From Prevotella disiens JCM 6334 = ATCC 29426 (lineage in GTDB: Bacteria > Bacteroidota > Bacteroidia > Bacteroidales > Bacteroidaceae), in the NCBI RefSeq assembly GCF_000613345.1, contig NZ_BAIS01000002.1, forward strand, positions 57,138 to 121,137: 64,000 bases of DNA. The letters are read 5' to 3'. The position numbers and the translations under genes are program-made. Positions within the stretch are counted from its first letter, which is position 1; every line of letters starts with the position of its first letter. Below the pieces are notes generated by a model. It made no database searches. It was not told the origin of the DNA and saw only the letters and a program-made list of their open reading frames with translations. This document shows positions 1 to 9,794 of this stretch, piece by piece.

Positions 1-444
1 TGTTGCCGTTGTTGGCAATTCGCTGCTACCGTTTGTGTTTCCTTGTTTTTTAGTGTCTAATTCGTCCTTATAAACAACTTGTCCTTGTTGATTGATTGCC
101 ATTTTTTCATCTGCAACTTGCCAACCAGTCCAATCTATAAAGTCATGACGGAACATGAGTTTATCCGATTGAGCATTGCAGACATCAACGATATCAAAAT
201 CGTTAGTTTCACTTCCCAATAGCGAATAGAACACAACATGTTCCATAACATCGCCCAATTCTTTACAAATGTTTTTTTTGTCCTGCTTGATGAGCGCATC
301 AGCAAGCTCAAAAGTTTCTTCAATAGTATTAGGACGCAAACTTTCAAAAGTTTGTTTTCTGTCCCACGGACATTCCTTTCTTAATCGTTCTTGAACATCA
401 AGTAAACGACTGAATGCTGCTAATTTTTCTTCTTTGGTATGCAA
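1..444 (-). CDS. mazG: Nucleoside triphosphate pyrophosphohydrolase MazG, N-terminal part (cut by window edge)
   Basis: MazG hydrolyses (d)NTPs to the monophosphate and pyrophosphate in the cytoplasm, as house-cleaning and in ppGpp control. Read on the minus strand, 148 codons are present and run off the left edge. The conserved N-terminal block is visible (ECPWDRKQTFESLRPNTIEE) with the metal-binding EELxD-like segment ETFELADALIKQD followed by KELGDVMEHVVFYS. No ATG lies upstream in frame. The family N-terminus (M-H-T) aligns with a TTG codon at 442-444, so TTG is taken as the start. A -7 box sits 52-59 nt upstream. It is divergent from valS. Function is known for the family; the product call is from motif recognition. 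Confidence 0.85.
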   Translation of the reverse strand, partial: MHTKEEKLAAFSRLLDVQERLRKECPWDRKQTFESLRPNTIEETFELADALIKQDKKNICKELGDVMEHVVFYSLLGSETNDFDIVDVCNAQSDKLMFRHDFIDWTGWQVADEKMAINQQGQVVYKDELDTKKQGNTNGSSELPTTAT

Positions 445-495
445 TCTTATGAAATTTAAAGTTAAAAGAAGTACTAAGTACCCTTATTTATTATG

Positions 496-503
496 CAAAG
501 ATA
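496..503 (-). promoter_or_regulatory. Bacteroidetes -7 box for mazG
   Basis: Minus-strand TATCTTTG matches the TAnnTTTG element, about 50 nt upstream of the mazG start. I see no clear -33 TTTG at the right distance. It lies back to back with the valS box at 526-533. Confidence 0.5.
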
Positions 504-525
504 CATTATTCAAGCGATTTTTTCG

Positions 526-533
526 TAATTTTG
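526..533 (+). promoter_or_regulatory. Bacteroidetes -7 box for valS
   Basis: TAATTTTG matches TAnnTTTG and lies 43 nt upstream of the valS ATG, in the divergent mazG/valS intergenic region. No convincing -33 element. Confidence 0.5.
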
Positions 534-575
534 CATCGTTTTTAAAGATAATAAAGAAATTATAATATAAACGCA

Positions 576-3268
576 ATGGAATTAGCAAGTAAGTACGACC
601 CACAGAACGTGGAAGCGAAGTGGTATGAGTATTGGCTCAACAACAAATTATTCAGTTCTAAGCCCGATGGACGAGAGCCTTACACGGTGGTTATTCCTCC
701 ACCTAATGTAACGGGTGTTCTGCACATGGGACACATGCTGAACAACACAATTCAAGACATTCTTGTCCGTCATGCACGCATGGAGGGTAAGAACGCTTGT
801 TGGGTACCAGGTACCGACCATGCCAGCATTGCGACAGAAGCAAAAGTTGTAAACAAACTTGCTGAACAAGGAATAAAGAAGACTGACCTCACACGAGATG
901 AGTTTTTGAAGCATGCGTGGGATTGGACTGACGAACATGGTGGCATTATCCTTAAGCAATTGCGAAAACTTGGTTGCTCTTGCGATTGGGAACGCACAGC
1001 TTTTACGATGGACGAGAAACGTAGCGAAGGCGTTATCAAAGTTTTCTGCGACCTTTATAATAAAGGTCTAATCTATCGTGGTGTGCGCATGGTAAACTGG
1101 GATCCAAGTGCAAAAACCGCCCTTTCTGACGAAGAGGTAATCTACAAAGATGAGCATTCAAAACTTTATCATCTTAAATATTACATTGCTCCTGAAGACC
1201 AAAGCAAGGTTGAACGTAAGCACGAAGAAAATGTAATGCACCAAGATTGCAAGGGATATTATGCAGTTGTGGCTACAACACGTCCTGAAACCATCATGGG
1301 CGACTCTGCAATGTGTATCAACCCTGACGACAATAAGAACACTTGGTTGAAAGGTTTGCATGTAATTGTGCCATTAGTAGGTCGTTGCATTCCTATTATT
1401 GAAGACTCTTATGTTGATATTCAATTTGGTACAGGTTGTTTGAAAGTTACTCCTGCTCACGACATCAACGACCATGCTCTCGGTTTGAAGCATGGTTTGG
1501 AAACAATTGATATTTTCAATGACAACGGAACACTTTCAGAAGCAGCTGGACTTTATGTTGGTCAAGACCGTATGGATGTACGCAAGCAAATTGCAATAGA
1601 CCTTCAAACAGCTGAATTGATGGAAAAGGTTGAAGACTATGATAACAAGGTGGGCTACTCTGAACGTACCAACGTGCCTATCGAACCAAAGCTTTCAACG
1701 CAGTGGTTCTTAAGCATGCAACACTTTGCAGATATTGCGCTCGACCCTGTAATGAACGATGAAATAGAGTTCTATCCTAAAAAATACAAAAATACTTATC
1801 GCCATTGGTTGGAAAATATTAAGGATTGGTGCATCAGTCGCCAACTTTGGTGGGGACATCGCATACCTGCTTACTACTTTAAAGACCAAGACGGCAAGCC
1901 AGCTACGGTTGTTGCGGAAAATATTGAAAACGCTTTGGAACAAGCAAAGCGTATAAATCCAAGCATAAAACAGGCTGATTTGGAACAAGAAAGCGACTGT
2001 TTGGATACTTGGTTCTCAAGTTGGTTGTGGCCAATTTCTGTATTTGACGGAATCAACAACCCTGAAAATGAAGAAGTAAAATATTATTATCCAACCAGCG
2101 ACTTGGTTACAGGACCAGATATTATCTTCTTCTGGGTAGCTCGTATGATAATGGCTGGCTATGAATATCGCCAAACATTCCCATTCAAACATGTTTATTT
2201 CACGGGGATTGTACGCGACAATATCGGACGAAAAATGAGCAAGAGTCTTGGCAACTCACCTGACCCATTGGAATTAATAGCAAAATATGGTGCTGACGGA
2301 GTGCGCATGGGTATGATGCTTTCTGCTCCAGCAGGCAACGACATCTTATTTGATGAAAGTCTTTGCGAGCAAGGACGAAACTTTAACAATAAGATTTGGA
2401 ATGCTTTCCGTCTTGTTCAAGGTTGGGAGACTGCGATATAGACCAACCAGAGGCTAACAAGATTGCCATTAAGTGGTTTGATGCGAAACTCAAAGAAGTA
2501 AATGCTGAAATGGAAGAGCAGTTTAAGAGTTATCGTATTTCTGAAGCTTTGATGACAGTTTACAAGCTTTTCTGGGACGAATTTTCAAGTTGGTACTTGG
2601 AAATGATTAAGCCTGAATATGGCAAACCTATTGATAAGCAAACTTACGAGGCTACACTTCGTTTCTTTGATACATTATTAAAGATGCTCCACCCATTCAT
2701 GCCGTTCATTACAGAAGAATTGTGGCAACATATTTTCGACCGTAAGGGAAATGAAAGCATCATGTTAGAGAAGTTAGAATTGGCACAACCTACTGATGAA
2801 GAAAAAACTTTGATAGTAAAAATTGAGAACATGAAACAAATTGTGGGTGGTATTCGTACCATTCGCAACCAAAAGAATATTGCTCCAAAGATTGCACTCT
2901 CATTGGAAGTTGTCGGCAAAAACAATTATGAAACTTACAACGCTGTCATTGCGAAAATGGCAAATCTTGAAAATATCAATGTTGTAGCCGAAAAAAGCTC
3001 TGATGCTTCTGCCTTCATGGTAGGTACTGATGGCTTTGCGGTTCCACTTGGTAATTTGATAGATGTGAAAGCTGAAATCGAAAAATTAGAGAAAGAACTT
3101 GCTCACTTAGAAGGTTTCTTGAAAGGTGTCAAAGCAAAACTCTCTAATGATAACTTTGTTGCTCATGCCCCAGAAGCAGTTATTGCAAAGGAACGCAAGA
3201 AGCAAAGTGATTCGGAAGAAAAGATAGAAGCTATCAAAGCTAATATTGAGGAACTTAAAAAGAAGTAA
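576..3268 (+). CDS. valS: Valyl-tRNA synthetase, reading frame interrupted by a one-base deletion near 2434
   Basis: This class I aminoacyl-tRNA synthetase charges tRNA-Val in the cytoplasm. The HIGH-type signature ([14 protein letters not shown], about residues 42-55) and KMSKS (about residue 553) are both visible. The C-terminal coiled-coil arm ([15 protein letters not shown]) ends the protein. The frame stops at 2441 and the conserved sequence continues one frame back ([15 protein letters not shown]). Adding one base at GC/G 2433-2435 (GCG to GCCG) reads [14 protein letters not shown] and restores a single protein of about 897 residues, a normal length. valS is essential, so a sequence error is more likely than a true lesion. 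A terminator follows at 3278-3320. Confidence 0.93.
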
Positions 3269-3277
3269 AATAACTTT

Positions 3278-3320
3278 ATTGGGTAGGTGACGCTTTTTGT
3301 GTACCTACTCAATATTTTTT
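3278..3320 (+). terminator. Rho-independent terminator of valS
   Basis: Arms 3278-3288 (ATTGGGTAGGT) and 3303-3313 pair with one G-T wobble around a T-rich loop and are followed by a run of six T. Confidence 0.75.
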
Positions 3321-3397
3321 GCTTTACCTCTACTTGTGAATTATTTTATTTTCGTAACTCATTGTAATTTAACAGGATAATATTAATACCTCCCCTT

Positions 3398-4564
3398 ATG
3401 AAAAAGTTAATATTCTTTACTTTCATTTCCTTATTGTTCTTCTCATGTAGTAAGGACGATGAATTATCGAACAAACGCCAACGCCCTAACATAATAGCTA
3501 ACAAAACTATCTTTATGTATTTGCCTTGGACGGGAGGAAATTATGATAGCGGATTATATTCGGCGTTTATGAAGAATATAAGTAACGTTGAAAAAGCTAT
3601 TGTAACAAAACAATCTTATCAAGCTACACGTACGTTGGTTTTGATAGCCAATTCTGCATCGTCAGCTACGTTGTTCGAGATTATTTACGACAAGGGCAAA
3701 TGTTGGCGAGATACTTTAAAACAATATACAATCAGCGAAACTAATGAGAAAAGTCTTACTCAATATCTTGCTGATGTTAAACATTTCTCTCCTACTCCTG
3801 TCTATTCTATGATAATGGGAGCGCATGGTACTGGTTGGATTCCCAAAGGAACAAAACTTAATAGAAGTAGAAGTATCGGCGGAATAAGTGCAGCTCAACA
3901 ATACAATATCACTGAAATTACAAATGCAATTGCCAATAATGGTATTAAATTAGAATTTCTTTGCTTCGATGATTGCTACATGGCAAACGTTGAAGTAGCT
4001 TATGAATTGCGCCAAGCAACGAATTATATTATAGCTTCGACATCGGAAATAATGGATTACGGACTACCTTATCATTTAATTTACCAATATATGGCAGAGC
4101 AAAGTCCTGATTATAATGCAATTATAAATGGGTTTCTATCATTTTATGCAACTTATTCTGCACCTTATGGAAGTCTGTCAGTCATAGATTGTGCCTATTC
4201 AAATGATATTGCTGCCGTGCTTAAAAAGTTCAATTCATCGAGTGCAACTCCTCCAACAGCTGACGAAGTTGCTGGACAAGATGTTTTCGCCAATCATTTA
4301 TTCTATGATTTGGGTGATTATCTTAAAAGATATAATGCACAAATAACATCCATAGGACAGGACACTATCGAATATAGTCAAATCATAAAGCATCTTATTC
4401 CTTTCACAGGGAAAACTGAAAAACTTTATAGTGGCTTTCTTGACGCCCCATATACTTACAACGTTTCGGCTTATAGCGGTATTACCATAAGCGACCCTTC
4501 TGTTAATGCTGCGGCGATAGAAAATAAGAATAAAACAAATTGGTGGATTGCCACCCACCAATAA
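3398..4564 (+). CDS. Clostripain-family (C11) cysteine peptidase lipoprotein
   Basis: The 388-residue product begins with a lipoprotein signal (lipobox FFSC, Cys17), so it should be anchored in the envelope. The catalytic dyad of peptidase family C11 is visible: His143 in MGAHGTGW and Cys193 in CFDDCYMANVEVAYEL. Later segments (IIASTSEIMDYGLPY, YGSLSVIDC) also fit the family. C11 enzymes cleave after Arg/Lys and are usually secreted; the substrate here cannot be told. The gene stands alone between the valS terminator and the convergent ribE, whose end is only 13 bp away with no terminator between them. The family call is confident; the physiological role is unknown. Confidence 0.85.
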   Translation: MKKLIFFTFISLLFFSCSKDDELSNKRQRPNIIANKTIFMYLPWTGGNYDSGLYSAFMKNISNVEKAIVTKQSYQATRTLVLIANSASSATLFEIIYDKGKCWRDTLKQYTISETNEKSLTQYLADVKHFSPTPVYSMIMGAHGTGWIPKGTKLNRSRSIGGISAAQQYNITEITNAIANNGIKLEFLCFDDCYMANVEVAYELRQATNYIIASTSEIMDYGLPYHLIYQYMAEQSPDYNAIINGFLSFYATYSAPYGSLSVIDCAYSNDIAAVLKKFNSSSATPPTADEVAGQDVFANHLFYDLGDYLKRYNAQITSIGQDTIEYSQIIKHLIPFTGKTEKLYSGFLDAPYTYNVSAYSGITISDPSVNAAAIENKNKTNWWIATHQ

Positions 4565-4577
4565 CTAAATTTTTGCT

Positions 4578-5183
4578 TTAAACCTGAAAGTTATTCAGCC
4601 GGGCAATATATTTACCGAGTATATCAAACTCAAGATTTACAATTGTACCGATTTGAATATCTGCAAAATTAGTGTTTTCGCGTGTATATGGGATAATCGC
4701 AACTTTAAAAGTATTATCAGTTGGCTCGCAAACGGTTAGCGATACACCATTGACTGTTACCGAACCTTTATCGACTGTGAAGTATCCACGTTTTGCCAAT
4801 TCAATGTCTTGTTCATATTCAAAGGTGAAATAAGTACTACCATCAGCATTTTCCATTGCAACACATTTTGCTGTTTCATCAACATGACCTTGTACAATAT
4901 GTCCATCAAGGCGACCATTCATCAACATGGAACGCTCTATGTTCACTCTGTCGCCAATTTTTAACAAGCCAAGATTAGAGCGGTCTAATGTTTCTTTCAT
5001 TGCCGTAACGGTGTAAGTATCATCAGTCAAGCGTACTACGGTAAGACAAACACCATTATGAGCAATGCTTTGGTCTATTTTTAATTCATTAACGTATGTA
5101 CATTTCAGCGTGAAATCTATATTTTCTTGATAACGTTCAATAGCTACTACTTGTGCCATTTCTTCTACTATACCTGAGAACAT
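4578..5183 (-). CDS. ribE: Riboflavin synthase alpha chain
   Basis: The enzyme dismutates two 6,7-dimethyl-8-ribityllumazine molecules to riboflavin, the last step of riboflavin synthesis, in the cytoplasm. The 201 residues show the N-terminal MFSGIVEE signature and the two internally repeated lumazine-binding halves, each with an NGVxLTV motif (NGVCLTV and NGVSLTV), plus DGHIVQGHVDE. Length is normal. No other rib gene and no FMN riboswitch is visible upstream; the region before it holds the terminator of the noncoding RNA at 5232-5495, so expression may need a promoter in the short 5184-5231 stretch, which I could not identify. Confidence 0.93.
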   Translation of the reverse strand: MFSGIVEEMAQVVAIERYQENIDFTLKCTYVNELKIDQSIAHNGVCLTVVRLTDDTYTVTAMKETLDRSNLGLLKIGDRVNIERSMLMNGRLDGHIVQGHVDETAKCVAMENADGSTYFTFEYEQDIELAKRGYFTVDKGSVTVNGVSLTVCEPTDNTFKVAIIPYTRENTNFADIQIGTIVNLEFDILGKYIARLNNFQV

Positions 5184-5231
5184 ATTTTATTTTCTTGGTT
5201 TTATATCGTTTTTTATATTATTGTTCATCAT

Positions 5232-5264
5232 AAAAAAGGTGGAACTCCAAAAGGAACTCCACCT
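5232..5264 (-). terminator. Rho-independent terminator of the 5.3-kb noncoding RNA
   Basis: On the minus strand AGGTGGAgtTCC, TTTT loop, GGAgtTCCACCT forms a hairpin with a small internal loop, followed by TTTTTTA. Confidence 0.85.
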
Positions 5265-5495
5265 CATTATTATCTCTCTATGACGAGAGTTTTAGAAAGT
5301 CGCATCGATGATGTGATGAAAAGTCCGAGTATCTATGATAGGAGAACTCTCCGCTTTTGTAATCCACCGACCCAAGGGTTTAGTCGCTAATGCGATTTAT
5401 GTGGCCCGCCATTGTCAAGAGAAGTCTTCTCGGTTTTCAGATTTATTTGATGACTATCCCAATCGAATCGACACGACTATGTCTTTACCTTTCAA
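5232..5495 (-). ncRNA. Structured noncoding RNA, 6S-like candidate
   Basis: A transcript of about 260 nt is delimited by a near-perfect promoter (5499-5529) and a strong terminator (5232-5264), and no gene fits it. It folds with a long-range closing stem (minus strand GTCGTGTCGAT near 5480-5470 with ATCGATGCGAC near 5313-5303, 11 pairs with two G-U), an unpaired bubble, then an inner stem CCGAG with CTCGG and local hairpins such as TCGC-ATTA-GCGA and GGAGA-GT-TCTCC. A closing stem, a large bubble and an apical arm are the 6S RNA plan, and a GGCGGGCCAC stretch recalls enterobacterial 6S. It starts about 40 nt after the lpd stop codon. I see no signature of RNase P RNA, tmRNA or SRP RNA. The identity as 6S is inference. 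Confidence 0.65.
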
Positions 5496-5498
5496 ATG

Positions 5499-5529
5499 CA
5501 AAGGTAATACATTTTTTCAATGTACCAAA
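5499..5529 (-). promoter_or_regulatory. Promoter of the 5.3-kb noncoding RNA
   Basis: Minus strand TTTG (5529-5526), 19-nt spacer, TACCTTTG (5506-5499): a full match to the Bacteroidetes consensus, placed just after the lpd stop codon. Confidence 0.8.
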
Positions 5530-5538
5530 CAGTTGCAC

Positions 5539-6897
5539 TTAAATTATGGTTTCAAGCAATACTTCACCAATAGTTGGGTGAATATGAATAATGTCACGCA
5601 AATCATTGAGCGTAGCATCATTGTTCATAAGTACTGCAACTTGTTGTGTAATATCAGCAGAGTGGGCACCAAAGACGTGGCAACCAATGATTTTACCATT
5701 TTCGTCAGCCATAACTTTGAGCATGCCTTCGGTTTCTTCCATTGCCAATGCCTTACCATTTGAACGGAAAAAGCCTTTCTTCACAATACACTTGATACCT
5801 TCTTTCTTGCAAGCATCTTCGGACATACCTACTGAACCTGCTTCTGGATAGGTAAATACGGCAGCTGGCATAATATCGAAACGAATCTTATCTTGCTTGT
5901 TCATGATATGATTCAAGACGTGTAAACCTTGGAAACTTGCTGCATGAGCCAACATTTGCTTTCCATTCACATCGCCAATAGCATAAACGCCTGGTACGTT
6001 GGTTTCATAGTAATCGTTGGTTTCAATACCTTGTTTAATAGTATTTATGCCTGCAACTTCCAAACCAAGACCTTCAACATTAGCAGCACGACCTGTTGCA
6101 ACAAGTACAACATCGGCAACGACTTGCTTTTCTTGACCTTTTTGTTCAAAAGTAACGACAGCTTGTTTCTTGTCTTCTGTTGCTTGAATGCTCTTAACAC
6201 CACTATTCATATTGAAATTGATTCCACGTTTTTCCAAAGTCTTGCGCAAACGCTTGGCAATATCTGAATCTATCGTTGGCAAACATTCCTTGAGGAACTC
6301 AATAACAGTAACAGAGCTACCGAAAGTTTCAAACGCAGAAGCAAGTTCAAGTCCAATAACACCAGCACCAATGATAGCCATTGAGTTAGGAACATGGTCA
6401 ATTTCCAACAATTCAGTAGAAGTCATAACCTTATCCTTGAGGTCTGTACCTTCAGGAGAATCCAAAGTTGGTATAAAAGGAAGCATTCTTGCACGAGAAC
6501 CTGTTGCAATAATAATATTGTCAGCAGTCATTTGTGTCCCATTCACTTCAATAACTTTCTTGTCAACGAATTTGGCTTCACCTTCAATATAAGTGATGCC
6601 AGGTTGTGCCATAAGGCCTTTTACACCTTCACGCAACTGTGCAATCACGTCATTTTTACGTTCTTGAATGCGAGTGAAGTTCACATGACCACCGCCTACG
6701 CATGAAAGCAATGGATTGCGATAGAGTTCTGCATCGTGAGCAAAACTCTTTGTTGGTATGCAACCACAATTAAGGCATGTTCCACCAGGGTGGGATTTCT
6801 CAATGATGGTTACCTTTAGCCCTTCTTTGGCAGCATGAACTGCCGTATGGTAGCCTCCAGGACCAGCGCCGATAATAATTAAATCAGTCTTTTCCAT
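5539..6897 (-). CDS. lpdA: Dihydrolipoyl dehydrogenase (glycine cleavage L protein)
   Basis: This FAD enzyme reoxidises the dihydrolipoyl arm of the H protein with NAD+. The 452 residues carry the N-terminal FAD motif IIGAGPGGYHTA, the redox pair Cys41/Cys46 in GGTCLNCGCIPTK, the NAD-binding IIGAGVIGLELASAFE, and the C-terminal HIHPTIGE with the catalytic His-Glu. It is the last gene of the gcv operon, starting 20 nt after gcvPB, which points to a dedicated L protein for glycine cleavage. No pyruvate or 2-oxoglutarate dehydrogenase E1/E2 gene lies nearby. The noncoding-RNA promoter starts within 40 nt of its stop. Confidence 0.95.
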   Translation of the reverse strand: MEKTDLIIIGAGPGGYHTAVHAAKEGLKVTIIEKSHPGGTCLNCGCIPTKSFAHDAELYRNPLLSCVGGGHVNFTRIQERKNDVIAQLREGVKGLMAQPGITYIEGEAKFVDKKVIEVNGTQMTADNIIIATGSRARMLPFIPTLDSPEGTDLKDKVMTSTELLEIDHVPNSMAIIGAGVIGLELASAFETFGSSVTVIEFLKECLPTIDSDIAKRLRKTLEKRGINFNMNSGVKSIQATEDKKQAVVTFEQKGQEKQVVADVVLVATGRAANVEGLGLEVAGINTIKQGIETNDYYETNVPGVYAIGDVNGKQMLAHAASFQGLHVLNHIMNKQDKIRFDIMPAAVFTYPEAGSVGMSEDACKKEGIKCIVKKGFFRSNGKALAMEETEGMLKVMADENGKIIGCHVFGAHSADITQQVAVLMNNDATLNDLRDIIHIHPTIGEVLLETII

Positions 6898-6917
6898 AAT
6901 ATTATACCTTTCTATTT

Positions 6918-8393
6918 TTACTCGTTAATTGCTTGGCGATAATTGAGGATAGGCTTAGTTGCTGCCAAAACATCATCAACACGACCAATAGGAGTATTGG
7001 TTGGTGCTTCCAAAACAACATTTGGAGTTTCGCGTGCTTCACGTGCAATCTTGTGCATAATCTCAATAAAGCTATCAAGAGTTTTCTTGCTTTCGTTTTC
7101 TGTAGGCTCAATCATCATTGCTTCATGGAAAAGCAATGGGAAATAGATTGTTGGTGCATGGAATCCATAATCCAAGAGACGTTTAGCAACGTCCATTGTT
7201 GTAACACCAGTACTCTTGTCTTTCAAGCCATCGAATACGAATTCGTGCATGCAAATGCCACCAATTGGTAATTCATAATCGTCTTTCAAAGATTCCTTGA
7301 TGTAATTGGCATTGAGGGTTGCAAATGGACCTACCATTTTTAAGTTTTCTTTACCAAGTGTCAAGATGTAAGTATAAGCACGCAATGTTACAAGGAAGTT
7401 ACCCATGAACTGACCAACATGCATATTATTGAGAGAATATTCTTCCGTTGCTTCAGGAACATCAAGTGCGTAACCATTTTCTGTTTTCAAGACATGTGGC
7501 TTTGGTAAAAATTCTACAAGGTCTTCTCTTACACCAACAGGGCCACCACCAGGACCACCACCACCGTGAGGTGTTGAGAAAGTCTTATGGATATTGATGT
7601 GCATTACATCAAAGCCCATATCGCCTGGACGTGCTACACCTAACATAGGATTGAGGTTTGCTCCATCGTAATACATCAAACCACCGCACTCATGAACTAA
7701 CTTCGCAATTTCAGGAATGTTCTTTTCAAAAAGACCAAGTGTATTAGGGTTGGTCATCATCATACCTGCGATATCATCACCAAGCAATGGTTTCAAATCT
7801 TCAACATCGACAAGTCCTTCAGCAGTACTTTTTACTTCAACAATATCAAGTCCACAAACGGCAGCAGAGGCTGGATTTGTTCCGTGTGCAGAGTCTGGAA
7901 TGATAACCTTTGTACGTTTTGTATCGCCACGCTTTTCGTGATAAGAGCGAATAATCATCAAACCTGTAAGTTCACCTTGCGCACCAGCAAAAGGATTTAC
8001 AGTGAAATCTGCAAGACCAGAAATATTTGCTAAAGTCTTTGCTAATCCATATTCTACCGACAAGGCACCTTGTACAGTATCAATAGGTTGCATTGGGTGT
8101 ACACCTGTAAAACCAGGAAGAGCAGCAATTTCTTCATTGATGGTTGGGTTATACTTCATTGTGCAAGAACCCAATGGATAGAACCCATTATCAACACCAA
8201 AATTGTTTCCGCTATGATTTGTATAATGTCTTACGACTGTTAATTCGTCGCATTCAGGAAGTTCTGCATCTTTCTCACGCTTCAAATTGCTTGAAAGTTC
8301 ATAGTTTCCAAATTCATTTTTAGGTAGGCTGTAAGCTTTGCAACCAGGTTGTGAAAGCTCAAAAATTAAATTGCCATATAATCTATTGTTCAT
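6918..8393 (-). CDS. gcvPB: Glycine dehydrogenase (decarboxylating) subunit 2
   Basis: This is the C-terminal half of the P protein as a separate polypeptide. Together with GcvPA it decarboxylates glycine and passes the methylamine to the lipoyl arm of GcvH, using PLP. The 491 residues contain the PLP-lysine region HINIHKTFSTPHGGGG (Lys near residue 269), followed by the Gly-rich PGGGPVGV. Two-subunit P proteins are known in many bacteria, and both halves here have complete ends and an intervening gap of 50 nt, so this is a true split and not a frameshift. It sits between gcvPA and lpd. Confidence 0.95.
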   Translation of the reverse strand: MNNRLYGNLIFELSQPGCKAYSLPKNEFGNYELSSNLKREKDAELPECDELTVVRHYTNHSGNNFGVDNGFYPLGSCTMKYNPTINEEIAALPGFTGVHPMQPIDTVQGALSVEYGLAKTLANISGLADFTVNPFAGAQGELTGLMIIRSYHEKRGDTKRTKVIIPDSAHGTNPASAAVCGLDIVEVKSTAEGLVDVEDLKPLLGDDIAGMMMTNPNTLGLFEKNIPEIAKLVHECGGLMYYDGANLNPMLGVARPGDMGFDVMHINIHKTFSTPHGGGGPGGGPVGVREDLVEFLPKPHVLKTENGYALDVPEATEEYSLNNMHVGQFMGNFLVTLRAYTYILTLGKENLKMVGPFATLNANYIKESLKDDYELPIGGICMHEFVFDGLKDKSTGVTTMDVAKRLLDYGFHAPTIYFPLLFHEAMMIEPTENESKKTLDSFIEIMHKIAREARETPNVVLEAPTNTPIGRVDDVLAATKPILNYRQAINE

Positions 8394-8443
8394 TTCTTCA
8401 ATAATTTAAGTAATTGTAAACCTTTAATTAAAGTTCATTGTTT

Positions 8444-9754
8444 TTAGAGAAGAGCAATAAGTGCTTCCATTTCTTCCTTTGTTCGTTTTTCTGTTACAGC
8501 TATAAGAAGACCATTCTTGCCAACTTTAACACCAGGAAGAATACCTTTTTCGATAGCTTTATCGTAGAAAGTATCTCTGTTTTCAATATTTATTAAAAAT
8601 TCATTGAAGAAAGGCTGACTGTAAGCTAATTTTGCTTTGCCCGTAGCAACCATTTTTTCGCAAAGATAATGTGCTCCATCAAAACTCATCTTGGTAGCTT
8701 CTTTCAATCCTTGTTTACCCATCATAGCTGAGTAAATAGTAACGTAAAGTGCCATTAAACTTTGGTTAGAACATATATTTGATGTGGCTTTTTGACGGCG
8801 GATATGTTGTTCGCGAGCCTGTAAAGTAAGTACAAAAACACGTTGACCACGTGAATCTTTTGTTTGGCCTACAATACGTCCAGGCATCTTACGCATCATT
8901 TTTTGTGTACAACTCATGTATCCTGCATAAGGTCCACCAAATGCCATAGGCAAACCAAGGCTCTGAACATCACCTACTGCAAAGTCTGCTCCCCATTCAC
9001 CTGGAGTTTTCAATAATGACAAGTCAGCAGCAACGCTATTAACAATAAATAGTGCTTTATTCTTGTGGCAGATGTCAGCAAAACCTGTGAAATCTTCTGT
9101 TATACCATAATAGTTAGGTTGTTGAACAATAACACCAGCAACAGTTCCATCTGCCATCTTTGTTTCCAAATCTTTCTTTGATGTAATGCCTTCTTCCTCT
9201 TCAATAGCAACGAGGTTCACTCCGTTAAAGTGTGCATAAGTTTTCAATACATCAATAATTTTTGGATTCAATGTTTTTGAATACAAAACTGTTTTCTTTT
9301 TGCTTGATATAGCTGCAGCTACCATCATTGCTTCGGCTGTAGCTGTCGAACCATCATACAAAGAAGCATTGGCAACGTCCATGTTTGTAAGTTCGGCAAT
9401 TATACTTTGGAATTCAAAGATATAATGTAACGTCCCTTGAGAAATTTCTGCTTGGTATGGAGTATAAGAAGTAAGATACTCTGAACGGCTCACAATTTGT
9501 GGAATAGCACTTGGAGCATAGTGGTCGTAAACACCTGCACCAGCAAAGCAAGTCATCAATTTATTCTGATTAGCAAGTTTATTGAAAAAATTTCTTATTT
9601 CAATTTCACTCATTGCTTCAGGAATATCATACTCACCTTTAAAGCGCAATGCTTCAGGAATACCTGCAAAGAGGTCTTGGATGCTATTCACTCCGATTTT
9701 GTTAAGCATTTCCTGAGTTTCCTCTTGGGTATGTGGAAAGAATTTAAAATTCAT
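8444..9754 (-). CDS. gcvPA: Glycine dehydrogenase (decarboxylating) subunit 1
   Basis: N-terminal half of the PLP-dependent P protein of the glycine cleavage system. The frame is open from 9814, but the family N-terminus matches MNFKFFPHTQEETQEML, so the start is placed at 9754; the extra 20 residues upstream are basic and family-unlike. Family landmarks include CFAGAGVYDHYAPSAI, SEYLTSYTPYQAEISQG, NASLYDGSTA and QSLGLPMAFGGPYAGY. The PLP lysine is in GcvPB, as expected. The 116-nt gap to gcvH contains an extended inverted repeat (9795-9845). Confidence 0.95.
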   Translation of the reverse strand: MNFKFFPHTQEETQEMLNKIGVNSIQDLFAGIPEALRFKGEYDIPEAMSEIEIRNFFNKLANQNKLMTCFAGAGVYDHYAPSAIPQIVSRSEYLTSYTPYQAEISQGTLHYIFEFQSIIAELTNMDVANASLYDGSTATAEAMMVAAAISSKKKTVLYSKTLNPKIIDVLKTYAHFNGVNLVAIEEEEGITSKKDLETKMADGTVAGVIVQQPNYYGITEDFTGFADICHKNKALFIVNSVAADLSLLKTPGEWGADFAVGDVQSLGLPMAFGGPYAGYMSCTQKMMRKMPGRIVGQTKDSRGQRVFVLTLQAREQHIRRQKATSNICSNQSLMALYVTIYSAMMGKQGLKEATKMSFDGAHYLCEKMVATGKAKLAYSQPFFNEFLINIENRDTFYDKAIEKGILPGVKVGKNGLLIAVTEKRTKEEMEALIALL

Positions 9755-9794
9755 GTTTCTCGTAATTTTAAAACGGTTAGCTTTATAAAACTTT

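Noticed and set aside
2430..2445. Programmed -1 frameshifting as an explanation for valS and the other five breaks
   Set aside because: No slippery heptamer (X XXY YYZ) or downstream stem is present at any of the six sites, and the genes are unrelated.
5335..5763. Plus-strand frame over the 6S-like region as a protein
   Set aside because: It runs opposite to lpd and the ncRNA, has no family resemblance, and the promoter and terminator are on the minus strand.
6918..9754. gcvPA/gcvPB split as a seventh frameshift
   Set aside because: Both halves have complete family ends and are separated by 50 nt; two-subunit P proteins are a known form.
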